From NCBI GenBank assembly GCA_017467405.1, contig JAFTSH010000001.1:603542-667541 (forward strand): a stretch of 64,000 bases of DNA. Reading direction: 5' to 3'. Origin of the DNA: Clostridia bacterium (GTDB taxonomy: Bacteria > Bacillota > Clostridia > Oscillospirales > Acutalibacteraceae). The first letter of the stretch is position 1. Each line of letters opens with the position of its first letter. This document shows, piece by piece, positions 1 to 8,946 of the stretch. The notes under the pieces were generated by a model. The model was not told where the DNA came from and did no database searches. It was given only the letters and a program-made list of their open reading frames with translations. Made by a program: the position numbers and the translations under genes.

Positions 1-1092
1 GAGCTTGACGGCCTTGAGGAAAAAGCAATAAAGACCGGTGCATCCAAGCTTTACATCGAGGATCTTAAGAAGGAATTCGTAGACGATTACATTTTCCCCA
101 CACTTAAGGCCAACGCCGTATACGAGGGCGACTATCTGCTTGGAACCTCGTTTGCTCGTCCCGTTATTGCAAAGAGGATCGTTGAAATCGCCCGCGCCGA
201 GGGTGCCGACGCGATCTGCCATGGTTGTACCGGTAAGGGCAACGATCAGGTGCGCTTTGAGGTTACCATCAAGGCCTTTGCTCCCGATATGAAGATTATC
301 GCTCCCTGGCGTGAGTGGGATATCAAGTCCCGCGATGAAGAGATCGACTACGCTGAGGCTCACAACATTCCTCTTAAGATAAACAGAGAAACCAACTATT
401 CGAAGGATAAGAACCTTTGGCATCTTTCCCACGAGGGACTCGATCTTGAGGATCCCGCAAACGAACCCCAGTACAATAAGCCCGGCTTCCTTGAAATGGG
501 CGTTTCTCCCGAAATGGCTCCCGATAAGCCCACCTATGTCAAGATCTCCTTTGAGAAGGGCGTTCCCGTCGCACTCGACGGTGTAAAGACCGACAGCGTT
601 GCCATCGTTGAAAAGCTCAACGAGCTCGGCGGTGCCAACGGAATAGGACTTGCCGATCTCGTTGAGAACAGGCTTGTCGGAATGAAGAGCCGCGGAGTTT
701 ACGAGACCCCCGGCGGAACGATTCTCTACAAGGCTCACAAGGTGCTTGAGACCATTACTCTTGACCGTGATACACAGCATTACAAGGAGCTTGTTGCTTC
801 CAAGTTTGCCGAGCTTGTCTACAACGGTCTGTGGTTTACTCCGCTCAGAGAGGCTCTGTCAGCTTTCGTTGATAAGACTCAGGAAACCGTTACCGGTGAC
901 GTCACCCTTAAGCTCTATAAGGGCAATCTCATCAACGCAGGTGTCACATCTCCCTATTCGCTTTACGACGAGGAGATTGCAACCTTCGACGAGGACGAGG
1001 TTTACGACCAGAAGGATGCTGAGGGCTTTATCAACCTCTTCGGACTTCCCGTTGCAGTTCTTGCCAAGAACAAGATCAAAAACGCCGACTAA
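1..1092 (+). CDS. argG: Argininosuccinate synthase, 5' partial
   Basis: Joins citrulline and aspartate with ATP to form argininosuccinate, the next-to-last step of arginine synthesis, in the cytosol. The frame is open from the first base, and 363 residues remain. Family motifs are visible, including [16 protein letters not shown] near residue 75 and the substrate-binding GGTILYKAH stretch. Members are about 400 residues, so roughly 40 N-terminal residues, including the SGGLDTS ATP loop, lie before the window. The gene ends just before a hairpin terminator. No argH is seen downstream. The identification is secure. Confidence 0.96.
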   Translation, partial: ELDGLEEKAIKTGASKLYIEDLKKEFVDDYIFPTLKANAVYEGDYLLGTSFARPVIAKRIVEIARAEGADAICHGCTGKGNDQVRFEVTIKAFAPDMKIIAPWREWDIKSRDEEIDYAEAHNIPLKINRETNYSKDKNLWHLSHEGLDLEDPANEPQYNKPGFLEMGVSPEMAPDKPTYVKISFEKGVPVALDGVKTDSVAIVEKLNELGGANGIGLADLVENRLVGMKSRGVYETPGGTILYKAHKVLETITLDRDTQHYKELVASKFAELVYNGLWFTPLREALSAFVDKTQETVTGDVTLKLYKGNLINAGVTSPYSLYDEEIATFDEDEVYDQKDAEGFINLFGLPVAVLAKNKIKNAD

Positions 1093-1104
1093 GATCGGAT
1101 GCGT

Positions 1105-1135
1105 ACCGCTGCCGTACCTACGGCGGCGGTTTTTT
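1105..1135 (+). terminator. Rho-independent terminator after argG
   Basis: The arms ACCGCTGCCG and CGGCGGCGGT pair with one G-U, around a short TACCTA loop. A run of six T follows. It closes the argG transcript. Confidence 0.85.
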
Positions 1136-1161
1136 GCGTCGGTCACAATGTCGTTGCGGAC

Positions 1162-1190
1162 TTGACAATTTCGGAAGATAAGGTTAGAAT
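1162..1190 (+). promoter_or_regulatory. Sigma-A type promoter for the cyclophilin lipoprotein gene
   Basis: TTGACA and TAGAAT are separated by 17 bases, and the GGAGGAATAAATT ribosome binding region and the ATG lie about 40 bases downstream. This is close to the housekeeping consensus. Confidence 0.8.
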
Positions 1191-1232
1191 GTCAGTTATT
1201 AAACGCCAATAATTATTTCGGAGGAATAAATT

Positions 1233-1967
1233 ATGCTTAAAAGATATTTAGCTCTTTTTATGGCTCTCGTTCTTTGCCTGACCATGCTCTGTGCCTGCTC
1301 GTCGGACGGGAATAATACCGGAGATGATGCCGGCAGCAAGGGTAACGATAACCCCGGTGTCAGCCGTTATACGACGGGAACGCTTGACGGCGTAACCTAT
1401 ACCGAAACTTCCGAGGTCACCGAATTTGTCAAGATCGAGATGGAAGACGGCGGTATAATGATTATCGAGCTCTATCCCGATAAGGCTCCCATTACTGCTG
1501 CAAACTATCAGAAATTAGTATCCAAAAAGTTTTACGACGGACTTATTTTTCACCGTGTTATAGAGGACTTTATGATTCAGGGCGGAGATCCCGACGGTGA
1601 CGGTACCGGTGGATCGGGCGAGAATATCAAGGGTGAGTTTGCGGCAAACGGTATCGAAAACCCCATCAAGCACGTTCGCGGCACTATTTCTATGGGACGT
1701 ACCGGTGATGACTACAATTCCGCTTCAAGCCAGTTCTTTATCTGCCAGAAGGAGTATGCCTACGGAAACGGAAAGTACGCCGCCTTCGGTATGATGATTG
1801 CAGGTTGGGATACCCTCGATGCAATCGCTACGACCCAGACCGTCGGCGAAAATGATCGTCCGCTGGTTGATCAGAAAATGCGCACCGTAAGATTTGTAAC
1901 CGTTACCCTTGAAGAAAGTTCGGAAGAAGCAGCTTCGGAGGAGCTATCCTCAATCGTATCTCAGTAA
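1233..1967 (+). CDS. Secreted cyclophilin-type peptidyl-prolyl cis-trans isomerase lipoprotein
   Basis: Likely catalyses proline isomerisation during folding of proteins outside the membrane. The N-terminus is a lipoprotein signal: a basic start, a hydrophobic stretch, and the lipobox LCAC with Cys22 as the lipid-modified residue. A polar linker follows to about residue 60. The cyclophilin domain then runs to about residue 230, with the hallmark stretches [24 protein letters not shown] (about residues 98-120) and SSQFFICQ. The C-terminus is rich in Glu and Ser. The start is the ATG after GGAGG. It is transcribed alone, between two terminators. A second, cytosolic cyclophilin lies at 54280-54876. 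Confidence 0.92.
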   Translation: MLKRYLALFMALVLCLTMLCACSSDGNNTGDDAGSKGNDNPGVSRYTTGTLDGVTYTETSEVTEFVKIEMEDGGIMIIELYPDKAPITAANYQKLVSKKFYDGLIFHRVIEDFMIQGGDPDGDGTGGSGENIKGEFAANGIENPIKHVRGTISMGRTGDDYNSASSQFFICQKEYAYGNGKYAAFGMMIAGWDTLDAIATTQTVGENDRPLVDQKMRTVRFVTVTLEESSEEAASEELSSIVSQ

Positions 1968-2006
1968 TTCTTACTACAGGCTGCGGTAAACGGTCCTGAC
2001 CGATTT

Positions 2007-2055
2007 AAAACACGCATGTTTGTGTGAATTGTTCACGCAGCAGAGCGTGTTTTTT
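2007..2055 (+). terminator. Two-tier hairpin terminator after the cyclophilin gene
   Basis: An outer stem AAACACGC/GCGTGTTT encloses an inner stem TGTGTGAA/TTCACGCA, and T residues follow. It sits directly downstream of the cyclophilin lipoprotein gene. Confidence 0.7.
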
Positions 2056-2165
2056 ATTTGGATGAAAACCTTGTTTTTTGTCACGCTGTCGCAGACCGTC
2101 AGGTTTTAGTGGTTTTGCACAAATCGAGAGAGTGAAATTTGTCGTTTCTTTCTGAATATACCATA

Positions 2166-2194
2166 TTGAATTTTACGACGGGCTGTAATATAAT
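2166..2194 (+). promoter_or_regulatory. Sigma-A type promoter for xpt
   Basis: TTGAAT, a 17-base spacer and TATAAT. Transcription would start near 2201, leaving only about 43 bases before the GTG start. That is too short for a purine riboswitch, and none of its conserved blocks is seen. Confidence 0.75.
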
Positions 2195-2243
2195 GATTAC
2201 ATCAATCCTGCTGAGCAATATATGTAGTTGGGTGTGTTTGGCT

Positions 2244-2819
2244 GTGGAACTCTTAAAACACAAGATATTGACCGAAGGCAGAGTTTGCGGCTCTGACGTA
2301 CTCAAGGTGGACAGTTTTCTGAACCACCGTATTGATGTGCGCTTTCTCAACGAAGTCGGCAAGGAATTCAGAAGATTATACTGTGATTGCGATGTAAACA
2401 AGATACTTACCGTCGAAGCATCCGGAATAGGTATTGCTTGTATTACAGCGCAATTTTTTGATTGTCCCGTCGTTTTTGCCAAGAAATCCGCGAGCCGCAA
2501 TATCAGCACGAGCGTTTACAGTGCCGAGGTTGAGTCCTTTACCCACGGCGGTGTAAATACGGTGGTCGTCTCAAAAGAACATCTCGGTGAGGGAGACCGC
2601 GTTCTGATAATTGACGATTTTCTCGCAAGGGGAGAGGCTCTCAGGGGTCTTGTCAGCGTTTGTGCTCAGGCGAAGGCCGAGGTCGTCGGCGCAGGAATCG
2701 TGATTGAAAAGGCCTATCAGGGCGGCGGTGACGATCTGCGTGCTTCGGGATTGCGTGTCGAGTCGCTTGCAAGAATCGCTTCGATGAGCGAGGAAACCGG
2801 CGTCGTTTTCGCCGATTGA
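2244..2819 (+). CDS. xpt: Xanthine phosphoribosyltransferase
   Basis: Converts xanthine and PRPP to XMP in purine salvage. The reading frame extends further upstream, but homology to Bacillus Xpt begins at GTG 2244 (VELLKHKILTEGRV), giving 191 residues, the usual family length (about 190). The PRPP-binding loop VLIIDDFLARGEA is present near residue 120, as is the family-typical KVDSFLNH near residue 22. The ribosome binding site before this GTG is weak, so the start rests on homology and on a promoter 50 bases upstream. Its neighbour is a nucleoside uptake system 54 bases downstream, fitting a purine salvage unit. Confidence 0.9.
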   Translation: MELLKHKILTEGRVCGSDVLKVDSFLNHRIDVRFLNEVGKEFRRLYCDCDVNKILTVEASGIGIACITAQFFDCPVVFAKKSASRNISTSVYSAEVESFTHGGVNTVVVSKEHLGEGDRVLIIDDFLARGEALRGLVSVCAQAKAEVVGAGIVIEKAYQGGGDDLRASGLRVESLARIASMSEETGVVFAD

Positions 2820-2873
2820 TAAAGGTATATTAACGGAGCAGTTCCGTTGAATAAAAAATTGGAGGAAAGAAAA

Positions 2874-4187
2874 ATGAAAAAGTTACTTGCTATTCTCATG
2901 GCTCTTACCCTCGTCGTATGTCTGTGTGCCTGTTCTTCCGACAGCTCGACCGACAACGGCGGCGGTACCGCTAAAGCCGATTTTAAGGTCGGCGTAATCA
3001 CCATCGGTGACGACACCGAGGGTTATACCAAGGCTCACAAGGACGGTATCAGAGCCGCCGCTAAGACCCTTGGTCTTGCCGACAGCCAGATCATCTGGAA
3101 AGAAAACATCCTCGAGAATGCCGGCTGCTCCGATGCTGCCGACGAGCTTGCTGCAATGGGCTGCAAGGTCATCTTCTCCAACAGCTACGGCCATCAGACC
3201 TATATCGCCGAGGTTGCCAAGAAGTATTCCGACGTTACCTTCGTTTCCATGACCGGTGACTTCGCTGCCATCAGCGGAATCTCCAACTTCAAGAACGCCT
3301 TCACAAGCGTATACCAGTCCAGATACATCTCCGGTGTTGTTGCCGGTCTCAAGCTCAAGGAGCTCACCGAGAAGGGCACCCTTACCAAGGAAACCCAGCC
3401 CGGCAGCTTTGACAAGAACGGCAATATCAAGGTCGGTTACGTCGGAGCCTTCCCCTTCGCAGAGGTTGTTTCTGGTTACACCGCTTTCTATCTCGGAATC
3501 AAGTCGGTTTGCGAGAACGTTGCTATGCAGGTTACCTACACCCAGTCCTGGTTTGACGTTGAGAAGGAAGGCGCCGCTGCCGAAGCTCTCATCGCTGACG
3601 GTTGCGTAATCATCGGACAGCACGCCGACTCCACCGGTGCTCCCGCTGCTACCGAGGCCGCCAACAAGAAGGGTACTATCGCTTACTCGGTCGGTTACAA
3701 CGTTTCCATGCTTGAGGTTGCTCCCAACGCTGCTCTTACTTCTGCTACCAACAACTGGTCGGTATACTACACCTATGCTATCAAGGCTGTCATGGACGGT
3801 AAGGCCGTTGACACCAACTGGGCAAAGGGTTATGCCGAGGATGCTGTTTCGATCACCGAACTCGGTACTGCTTGCGCCGAGGGTACCGCTGCTGCTGTTG
3901 AGGCTGCTGTCAAGGGCCTCAAGGACGGCACCGTAAAGGTATTCGATACCTCCAAGTTCACCGTAAGCACCGAGCAGGCCGGCGTTACCGTTGACGCTGA
4001 CAAGCACGTCACCAGCTGCAAGGTCGACCTTTCCTACTATGATTACTCGACCGGTTCTCCCGTTGTCGTCTATCAGGGCGACACCGTTGAGACCATTGCC
4101 GACGGCGCTTTCGAGGAGTCCGTACATCGTTCCGCTCCTTACTTCGCCATCAGAATTGACGGAATCACCGAAAACGAAATCAAATAA
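2874..4187 (+). CDS. BMP-family nucleoside-binding lipoprotein of an ABC transporter
   Basis: Substrate-binding lipoprotein of the basic membrane protein family (PnrA, TmpC, NupN), whose characterised members bind purine nucleosides. The start is ATG 2874, placed by a strong GGAGG eight bases upstream; an in-frame TTG at 2847 has no such site. The signal peptide ends at the lipobox LCAC (Cys20), followed by a Ser/Asp/Gly-rich linker. The body carries periplasmic-binding-fold features of the family such as FKVGVITIGDD near residue 35 and the VIIGQHADSTG stretch near residue 245. It has 437 residues, longer than the roughly 350 usual. It is followed by a hairpin and then by its ATPase and permeases. 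Confidence 0.9.
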   Translation: MKKLLAILMALTLVVCLCACSSDSSTDNGGGTAKADFKVGVITIGDDTEGYTKAHKDGIRAAAKTLGLADSQIIWKENILENAGCSDAADELAAMGCKVIFSNSYGHQTYIAEVAKKYSDVTFVSMTGDFAAISGISNFKNAFTSVYQSRYISGVVAGLKLKELTEKGTLTKETQPGSFDKNGNIKVGYVGAFPFAEVVSGYTAFYLGIKSVCENVAMQVTYTQSWFDVEKEGAAAEALIADGCVIIGQHADSTGAPAATEAANKKGTIAYSVGYNVSMLEVAPNAALTSATNNWSVYYTYAIKAVMDGKAVDTNWAKGYAEDAVSITELGTACAEGTAAAVEAAVKGLKDGTVKVFDTSKFTVSTEQAGVTVDADKHVTSCKVDLSYYDYSTGSPVVVYQGDTVETIADGAFEESVHRSAPYFAIRIDGITENEIK

Positions 4188-4206
4188 CTCTGTTTTCTGA
4201 CACAAA

Positions 4207-4240
4207 GCAAAGGGAAGTTGTCAAGGCAGCTTCCCTTTGC
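4207..4240 (+). terminator. Strong hairpin between the binding protein and its ATPase
   Basis: GCAAAGGGAAG pairs perfectly with CTTCCCTTTGC, and T-rich sequence follows a few bases later. Located inside the transporter operon, it probably acts as a leaky terminator or a 3' stabiliser that lets the binding protein be made in excess over the membrane parts. Confidence 0.65.
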
Positions 4241-4288
4241 GGATTTATTTTTTTCTTAACATCTCCCTTTTTGAAAGAGGTGCGGACA

Positions 4289-5830
4289 TTGGATTTTGCA
4301 GTAGAACTGCGTAATGTTACCAAAAGATTCGGTAAAGTAACAGCCAACAACGGTGTCAGCTTCAGTGTGCGCCGAGGCGAGATACTTTCTCTGCTCGGCG
4401 AAAACGGAAGCGGAAAGACCACCCTTATGAATATGCTTTCGGGCATTTACTATCCCGATGAGGGACAGATACTTGTCGGCGGTAAGGAAGTAACCATATC
4501 CTCGCCGAAGGATGCCTTTGCCCTCGGCATAGGCATGATACATCAGCATTTTAAACTCGTCGATGTTTTCACCGCCGCGGAAAACGTCGTTCTCGGCCTT
4601 GATGAAAAAGGTAAATTTGATCGTAAAGCTATCAGCGATAAGATCAGAAAAATATGCGACGCGTACGGATTCGAACTGGATCCCGATCAGAAGGTATATA
4701 ATATGTCTGTTTCACAGAAGCAGACACTTGAAATAATAAAGGTTCTTTATCGCGGTGCCGATATACTCATTCTTGATGAGCCTACCGCGGTTTTGACTCC
4801 TCAGGAAACCGAAAAGCTCTTTTCGGTTATCAAAAACATGCGCGATGACGGTAAGTCGATTATCATAATCACCCACAAGCTGCACGAGGTTCTTTCTGTT
4901 TCGGACAGAGTCGCAATTCTGCGCAGGGGTGAGTATGTTGATACCGTAGAAACCTCTACCGCTACCGAGCTTATGCTTACCGAGATGATGGTCGGCAAAA
5001 AGGTTTCCCTTAACATCGACCGTCCCGATCCCGTCGATCCTGTGGAACGTATCAGGGTTGAGGGACTTACCTGTGTAAATTCGGACGGAATAAAGATCCT
5101 TGATAACGTCTCCTTTACCGCAAACGGAGGAGAAATCCTCGGAATTGCAGGTATTTCCGGTTGCGGTCAGAAAGAGCTTCTTGAGGCGATTGCCGGACTG
5201 CAGAAGGTCGAGAGCGGCAGTGTTGAGTATTTTATGCCGGGCGAGACCGAGTCAAGACAGCTGATCGGCAAGTCACCCAAGCAGATCAGACGTCTCGGAG
5301 TTGCGCTTTCGTTCGTGCCTGAGGACAGACTTGGAATGGGACTTGTCGGCTCGATGGGTATGACGGGTAACATGATGCTCAAGAATTATAACGAAGGCTT
5401 CAACTTCTTCCTCGATAATAAGCATCCCAAAGAGCTTGCCGAGGAAATAAGAGAAGAGCTTGAGGTCATAACACCCAGTCTTAACACCCCCGTTCGCAGA
5501 CTTTCGGGCGGAAATATACAGAAGGTGCTTGTCGGACGTGAGATCGCCTCCGCACCTGCGGTGCTTATGACCGCTTACGCTGTGCGCGGACTCGATATCA
5601 ATACTTCTTATACGATTTACCGCTTGCTCAACGAACAGAAGAAGAAGGGTGTTGCGGTAATCTACGTCGGAGAGGACCTCGACGTTCTTCTCGAGCTCTC
5701 GGACAAAATACTTGTTCTTTGCGGCGGCAAGGTCAACGGCGTTGTCAACGGCCGTGACGCCACAAAGGAACAGATCGGAATGATGATGACTAATCTTTCG
5801 TCGGAAAGCGAGGGCGGTTCAGATGAGTAA
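4289..5830 (+). CDS. Nucleoside ABC transporter, double ATP-binding protein
   Basis: Energises nucleoside import with the binding protein and two permeases beside it (NupO/BmpB type). Two ATPase domains are fused in 513 residues. The first has Walker A GENGSGKTT near residue 38 and Walker B LILDEPTA. The second has a degenerate P-loop (GISGCGQKE), an intact LSGGNIQK signature and AYAVRGLD at the Walker B position, as is usual in the sugar/nucleoside subfamily. I chose TTG 4289, eight bases after AAAGAGG, over TTG 4271, which precedes that site. Its end overlaps the permease start by eight bases. Confidence 0.92.
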   Translation: MDFAVELRNVTKRFGKVTANNGVSFSVRRGEILSLLGENGSGKTTLMNMLSGIYYPDEGQILVGGKEVTISSPKDAFALGIGMIHQHFKLVDVFTAAENVVLGLDEKGKFDRKAISDKIRKICDAYGFELDPDQKVYNMSVSQKQTLEIIKVLYRGADILILDEPTAVLTPQETEKLFSVIKNMRDDGKSIIIITHKLHEVLSVSDRVAILRRGEYVDTVETSTATELMLTEMMVGKKVSLNIDRPDPVDPVERIRVEGLTCVNSDGIKILDNVSFTANGGEILGIAGISGCGQKELLEAIAGLQKVESGSVEYFMPGETESRQLIGKSPKQIRRLGVALSFVPEDRLGMGLVGSMGMTGNMMLKNYNEGFNFFLDNKHPKELAEEIREELEVITPSLNTPVRRLSGGNIQKVLVGREIASAPAVLMTAYAVRGLDINTSYTIYRLLNEQKKKGVAVIYVGEDLDVLLELSDKILVLCGGKVNGVVNGRDATKEQIGMMMTNLSSESEGGSDE

Positions 5831-6950
5831 CAGTACCCGAATTGGCCGTGAGCCGCTGATCCGTATTTCGAAAAAGGATGTTGCCCCTTGGTGGCAAAAG
5901 GCGGTCGTGCGCGTCGTTGCCCTTATAGCAGCACTGGTAATCGATGCGATATTTATCTATCTTTTTACAAAGATGAATCCGCTCGACGTCTTTTCTACCA
6001 TGTTCAAGGGAACGTTTGTTTTTGATTACGGAACGACCTTCTTTATCAATAAGCTGCTGAGAACCCTGCGTGATATGGCGACCCTGCTTTGTATCGCAAT
6101 CGCACTTGCACCTGCTTTCAAGATGAAGTTCTGGAACATCGGTGCTGAGGGACAGGTGCTTATGGGCGGCCTTGCTACTGCCTGTGTGATGCAGTATTTC
6201 GGTGATTCGCTTCACACGCCCGCACTGTTTATGCTTATGCTGACGGCAAGTATCGTTGCCGGCGCAGTATGGGGCTTCCTTCCTGCCTTTTTTAACGCCA
6301 AGTGGAAGACAAACGAGACCCTCTTTACTCTTATGATGAATTACATCGCTATTGACGCAGTAGCGTGTATGACCAATATCTGGCGCGGAGACAAATCGGC
6401 TATGGGTACCATAAATCAGGCCACACAGGCAGGATGGTTCCCCAATATCTTCAATCAGAGATTTACACTAAACCTGTTTATCGTTGCAGCCCTGATGATC
6501 ATCGTGTTCGTTTATCTGCGCTACAGTAAGCAGGGATACGAGATTTCGGTAGTAGGTGAGAGCGAAAACACAGCCAAATACGCCGGAATAAACGTTAAGA
6601 AGGTCGTTATCAGAACGATGATAATATCCGGTGCTATTTGCGGTATCTGCGGATTTATGACCGTTGCAGGTAAGGACCAGGCCATATCAACCGCGACTGC
6701 GGGCGGTTACGGATTTACCGCTATCATCGTCGCCTGGATGGCAAAGTTCAACACCTTCTATATGGCTATAATCTCGTTCCTCATCGTTTTCCTTGAGCAC
6801 GGCGCGAGTGAGATTGCCAACACCTACGGAGGACTCAACGACTATGCGGCGTCGGTAATCACCGCCGTGATACTCTTCTGTCTTATCGGCAGTGAATTCT
6901 TCCTGAATTACAGCATCAAGCTCCGCAAGGGCTCGAAGAAGGAGGCGTGA
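5823..6950 (+). CDS. Nucleoside ABC transporter permease (first subunit)
   Basis: Integral membrane subunit of the BMP-family importer (NupP type, BPD_transp_2 family). It has 375 residues with about nine or ten hydrophobic segments, the first at about residues 32-50. The family loop KFWNIGAEGQVLMG is seen near residue 100, and the cytoplasmic coupling stretch YEISVVGESENTAKYAGIN near residue 240. The start ATG overlaps the end of the ATPase gene, and translation is probably coupled. The second permease begins three bases after its stop. The partners and order match the nupNOPQ arrangement. Confidence 0.93.
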   Translation: MSNSTRIGREPLIRISKKDVAPWWQKAVVRVVALIAALVIDAIFIYLFTKMNPLDVFSTMFKGTFVFDYGTTFFINKLLRTLRDMATLLCIAIALAPAFKMKFWNIGAEGQVLMGGLATACVMQYFGDSLHTPALFMLMLTASIVAGAVWGFLPAFFNAKWKTNETLFTLMMNYIAIDAVACMTNIWRGDKSAMGTINQATQAGWFPNIFNQRFTLNLFIVAALMIIVFVYLRYSKQGYEISVVGESENTAKYAGINVKKVVIRTMIISGAICGICGFMTVAGKDQAISTATAGGYGFTAIIVAWMAKFNTFYMAIISFLIVFLEHGASEIANTYGGLNDYAASVITAVILFCLIGSEFFLNYSIKLRKGSKKEA

Positions 6951-6953
6951 TCC

Positions 6954-7949
6954 ATGTTCAGTACGATAGCGGCGTGGTTTTCACGCACCGTAATGTTCGG
7001 CACCGTAATGATGTACGGCTGTGTCGGCGAGACGATAACCGAGAGATCGGGTAACCTTAATCTCGGAATACCGGGAATCATGTGTATCGGTGGCTTTGCG
7101 GGCTTTGCCGGCGGATATTTTTACGAGAGAGCTGCCGGTGATTCCTATAACGGGCTTATTTGCGTGCTTCTTGCGGTAGTGAGCTCTTTTATTGCCGCAA
7201 TGCTCGTAGGTCTGATATATTGCTTCTTCACCATTACTTTACGCGCCAATCAGAACGTTACCGGCCTTACCATCACCATTTTCGGCGTAGGACTCAGTAA
7301 GTTCCTCGGCACCCTCGTAATGGGTGAGCAGACCACCATAGTTGCCAGCAGGGCACACGACACCTTCAGCACGAGAATACCCTGGCTCTACGAGAACGTT
7401 CCGTATTTGGGAGAACTCGTCTTCTCATACGGCTTTCTCGTATATCTTGCGATCTTCGTGTGCGTAGGTGCAAGTCTGTTCCTTTTCAGAACCAAGACGG
7501 GACTCAACCTCAGAGCAATAGGCGAAAACCCTGCCACAGCCGATGCCGCGGGCATCAATATCACGAGATATAAGTACCTTTCGATCTGCATCGGTACGGG
7601 TATTTCAGGACTCGGCGGACTTTACTACGTCCTCGATTATAACAGGGGAATGTGGGTTACGGAAAACGGTATTGAAGCACTCGGCTGGCTCGCTGTTGCA
7701 CTTGTTATCTTCACAACCTGGCGTCCTATGAACGCTATCTGGGGTGCCATTCTGTTCGGTTTCCTTTCGTGGGCTTATCAGTTCCTGCCGAACCTGGGCG
7801 TTACTATACCCAACTATGCAATAAACCTTGTTCAGGCGTTGCCTTACGTTGTTACCATATTCGTATTGGTAATCGTTAGTCTACGCAAAAAGAGGGAAAA
7901 TCAGGCTCCCCAGAGCCTCGGTCTGCCCTATTTCAGAGAAGAACGATAA
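6954..7949 (+). CDS. Nucleoside ABC transporter permease (second subunit)
   Basis: Second membrane subunit of the nucleoside importer (NupQ type). It has 331 residues, with several hydrophobic helices beginning near residue 5. The family hallmark ERSGNLNLGIPGIMCIGGF is near residue 30, and the coupling helix region LNLRAIGENPATADAAGIN near residue 185. A GGAGG site ends nine bases before the ATG and lies in the end of the preceding permease gene, so the two are tightly coupled. It is the last transporter gene before a hairpin terminator. Confidence 0.93.
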   Translation: MFSTIAAWFSRTVMFGTVMMYGCVGETITERSGNLNLGIPGIMCIGGFAGFAGGYFYERAAGDSYNGLICVLLAVVSSFIAAMLVGLIYCFFTITLRANQNVTGLTITIFGVGLSKFLGTLVMGEQTTIVASRAHDTFSTRIPWLYENVPYLGELVFSYGFLVYLAIFVCVGASLFLFRTKTGLNLRAIGENPATADAAGINITRYKYLSICIGTGISGLGGLYYVLDYNRGMWVTENGIEALGWLAVALVIFTTWRPMNAIWGAILFGFLSWAYQFLPNLGVTIPNYAINLVQALPYVVTIFVLVIVSLRKKRENQAPQSLGLPYFREER

Positions 7950-7956
7950 TTAAACA

Positions 7957-7990
7957 AGGGCACGGTGCACCCGTGCTCTTGGCTTTTGTA
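7957..7990 (+). terminator. Terminator after the nucleoside transporter operon
   Basis: AGGGCACGG and CCGTGCTCT form a stem of about nine pairs with a TGCAC loop, followed by TGGCTTTT. The T-run is short, so some read-through into tcdA, 20 bases further on, is possible. Confidence 0.6.
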
Positions 7991-8009
7991 AAGCTAACCG
8001 GAGGTCGGA

Positions 8010-8723
8010 ATGTCTGAGATTTATTCGCGAAACGAATTGCTTATAGGTAGGGAGGCTCAACAAAGATTGAGAGACAGCTCGGTTGCCGTTTTCGGCATCG
8101 GAGGCGTGGGTGGTCATCTTGTTGAGGCTTTAGCACGTGCAGGGGTCGGAAAACTGTTGCTTGTTGACAGTGACAGTGTTTCAGCTTCAAATATAAACCG
8201 ACAGATAATCGCCCTTCACAGTACGGAAGGCCGCGCAAAAACGGAGGTTATGCGCGATAGAATTTCCGATATCGATCCGTCAACGTCGGTGGTTACAAAG
8301 AACGTTTTTGTTTCTCCCGATAATATATCTGATTTTGATCTTTCGTCGTTTGACTACGTTGCAGATGCAATAGATACCCTCAGCGGTAAGCTTGCAATAA
8401 TAACCGAGTGCCTTAAGTATAATACGCCCGTCATATCCGCTATGGGTGCAGGAAATAAGCTTGATCCTACGAGTTTCAAAGTGGCAGACATATCGAAAAC
8501 GTTTGGTTGTCCTCTTGCCAGAAGCGTCAGATGCGAGCTCAGGAAAAGGGGAGTTACGTCAGGCGTAAAGACCGTTTTTTCAGAGGAAAAGCCGGTTGAT
8601 TGCTCAAAACACACCGAGCTTTCCGAGGGAGGAAGACACACTCCCGGCAGTATTTCCTTTATGCCGTCCGTGATGGGTCTGATAATGGCTTCGGAAATAA
8701 TTAAAGACCTTGCAATCAGATAA
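8010..8723 (+). CDS. tcdA: tRNA threonylcarbamoyladenosine dehydratase
   Basis: ThiF/E1-like enzyme that uses ATP to cyclise t6A37 of tRNA to ct6A. The N-terminal Rossmann fold shows GIGGVGGH near residue 27, followed by LLLVDSDSVSASNINRQ, the ThiF nucleotide site with the conserved Asn-Arg-Gln. The later DAIDTLSGK and SAMGAGNKLDPT stretches are typical of TcdA/CsdL. Its 237 residues fall in the short form of the family, without the C-terminal membrane segment of E. coli TcdA. Start ATG follows GGAGG. HesA- or MoeB-like relatives are possible but fit less well. Confidence 0.88.
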   Translation: MSEIYSRNELLIGREAQQRLRDSSVAVFGIGGVGGHLVEALARAGVGKLLLVDSDSVSASNINRQIIALHSTEGRAKTEVMRDRISDIDPSTSVVTKNVFVSPDNISDFDLSSFDYVADAIDTLSGKLAIITECLKYNTPVISAMGAGNKLDPTSFKVADISKTFGCPLARSVRCELRKRGVTSGVKTVFSEEKPVDCSKHTELSEGGRHTPGSISFMPSVMGLIMASEIIKDLAIR

Positions 8724-8788
8724 ACGTGCTCTATCACATTACACAAAATAATTATTGTATTATATATTATATTTTACTAAAAACAGAC

Positions 8789-8818
8789 TTGAAAAACGGT
8801 CTTGCAATAAAGTATAAT
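8789..8818 (+). promoter_or_regulatory. Promoter of the purine operon
   Basis: TTGAAA and TATAAT with an 18-base spacer. The predicted start near 8825 falls just before the ZTP aptamer, so the whole pur operon leader carries the riboswitch. Confidence 0.75.
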
Positions 8819-8831
8819 AAACCGTAAGGAA

Positions 8832-8905
8832 AAGTTTGCTGTAACTGACGGAATTGTGGTTTACCACAGGGGAGCAGTAAACCGTAAACGCCGACCGTCT
8901 GGGCA
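8832..8905 (+). promoter_or_regulatory. ZTP (pfl) riboswitch aptamer
   Basis: Senses ZMP/ZTP, which accumulates when 10-formyl-tetrahydrofolate is short. The outer stem GTTTGCTG (8834-8841) pairs with CAGTAAAC (8875-8882). An inner hairpin GTGGT/ACCAC is followed by the conserved GGGGAGC. The diagnostic downstream block CCGTCTGGGC lies at 8895-8904. It is placed between the promoter and purE, as in many Firmicutes. The call comes from these blocks and the context, not from a covariance search. Confidence 0.9.
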
Positions 8906-8946
8906 GTTCAACCTTACTCAAGGTCGAACTGCCTTTATGTGTTTTA
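8902..8946 (+). terminator. Terminator of the ZTP riboswitch (expression platform)
   Basis: GGCAGTTCAACC pairs with GGTCGAACTGCC apart from one A-C mismatch, and a T-rich tail follows. Its 5' arm reuses the GGC of the conserved aptamer block CTGGGC. Ligand-bound aptamer and terminator therefore exclude each other, which predicts that ZTP turns the operon on. Confidence 0.8.

Noticed and set aside
2060..2243. Purine riboswitch upstream of xpt
   Set aside because: Expected from Bacillus, but the conserved junction blocks are absent and the best promoter leaves a leader of only about 43 bases.
2883..4205. 440-codon minus-strand open frame opposite the BMP lipoprotein gene
   Set aside because: It is a codon-bias shadow: Gly/Ser/Val-rich, no family features, no ribosome site, and fully opposite a clear gene.
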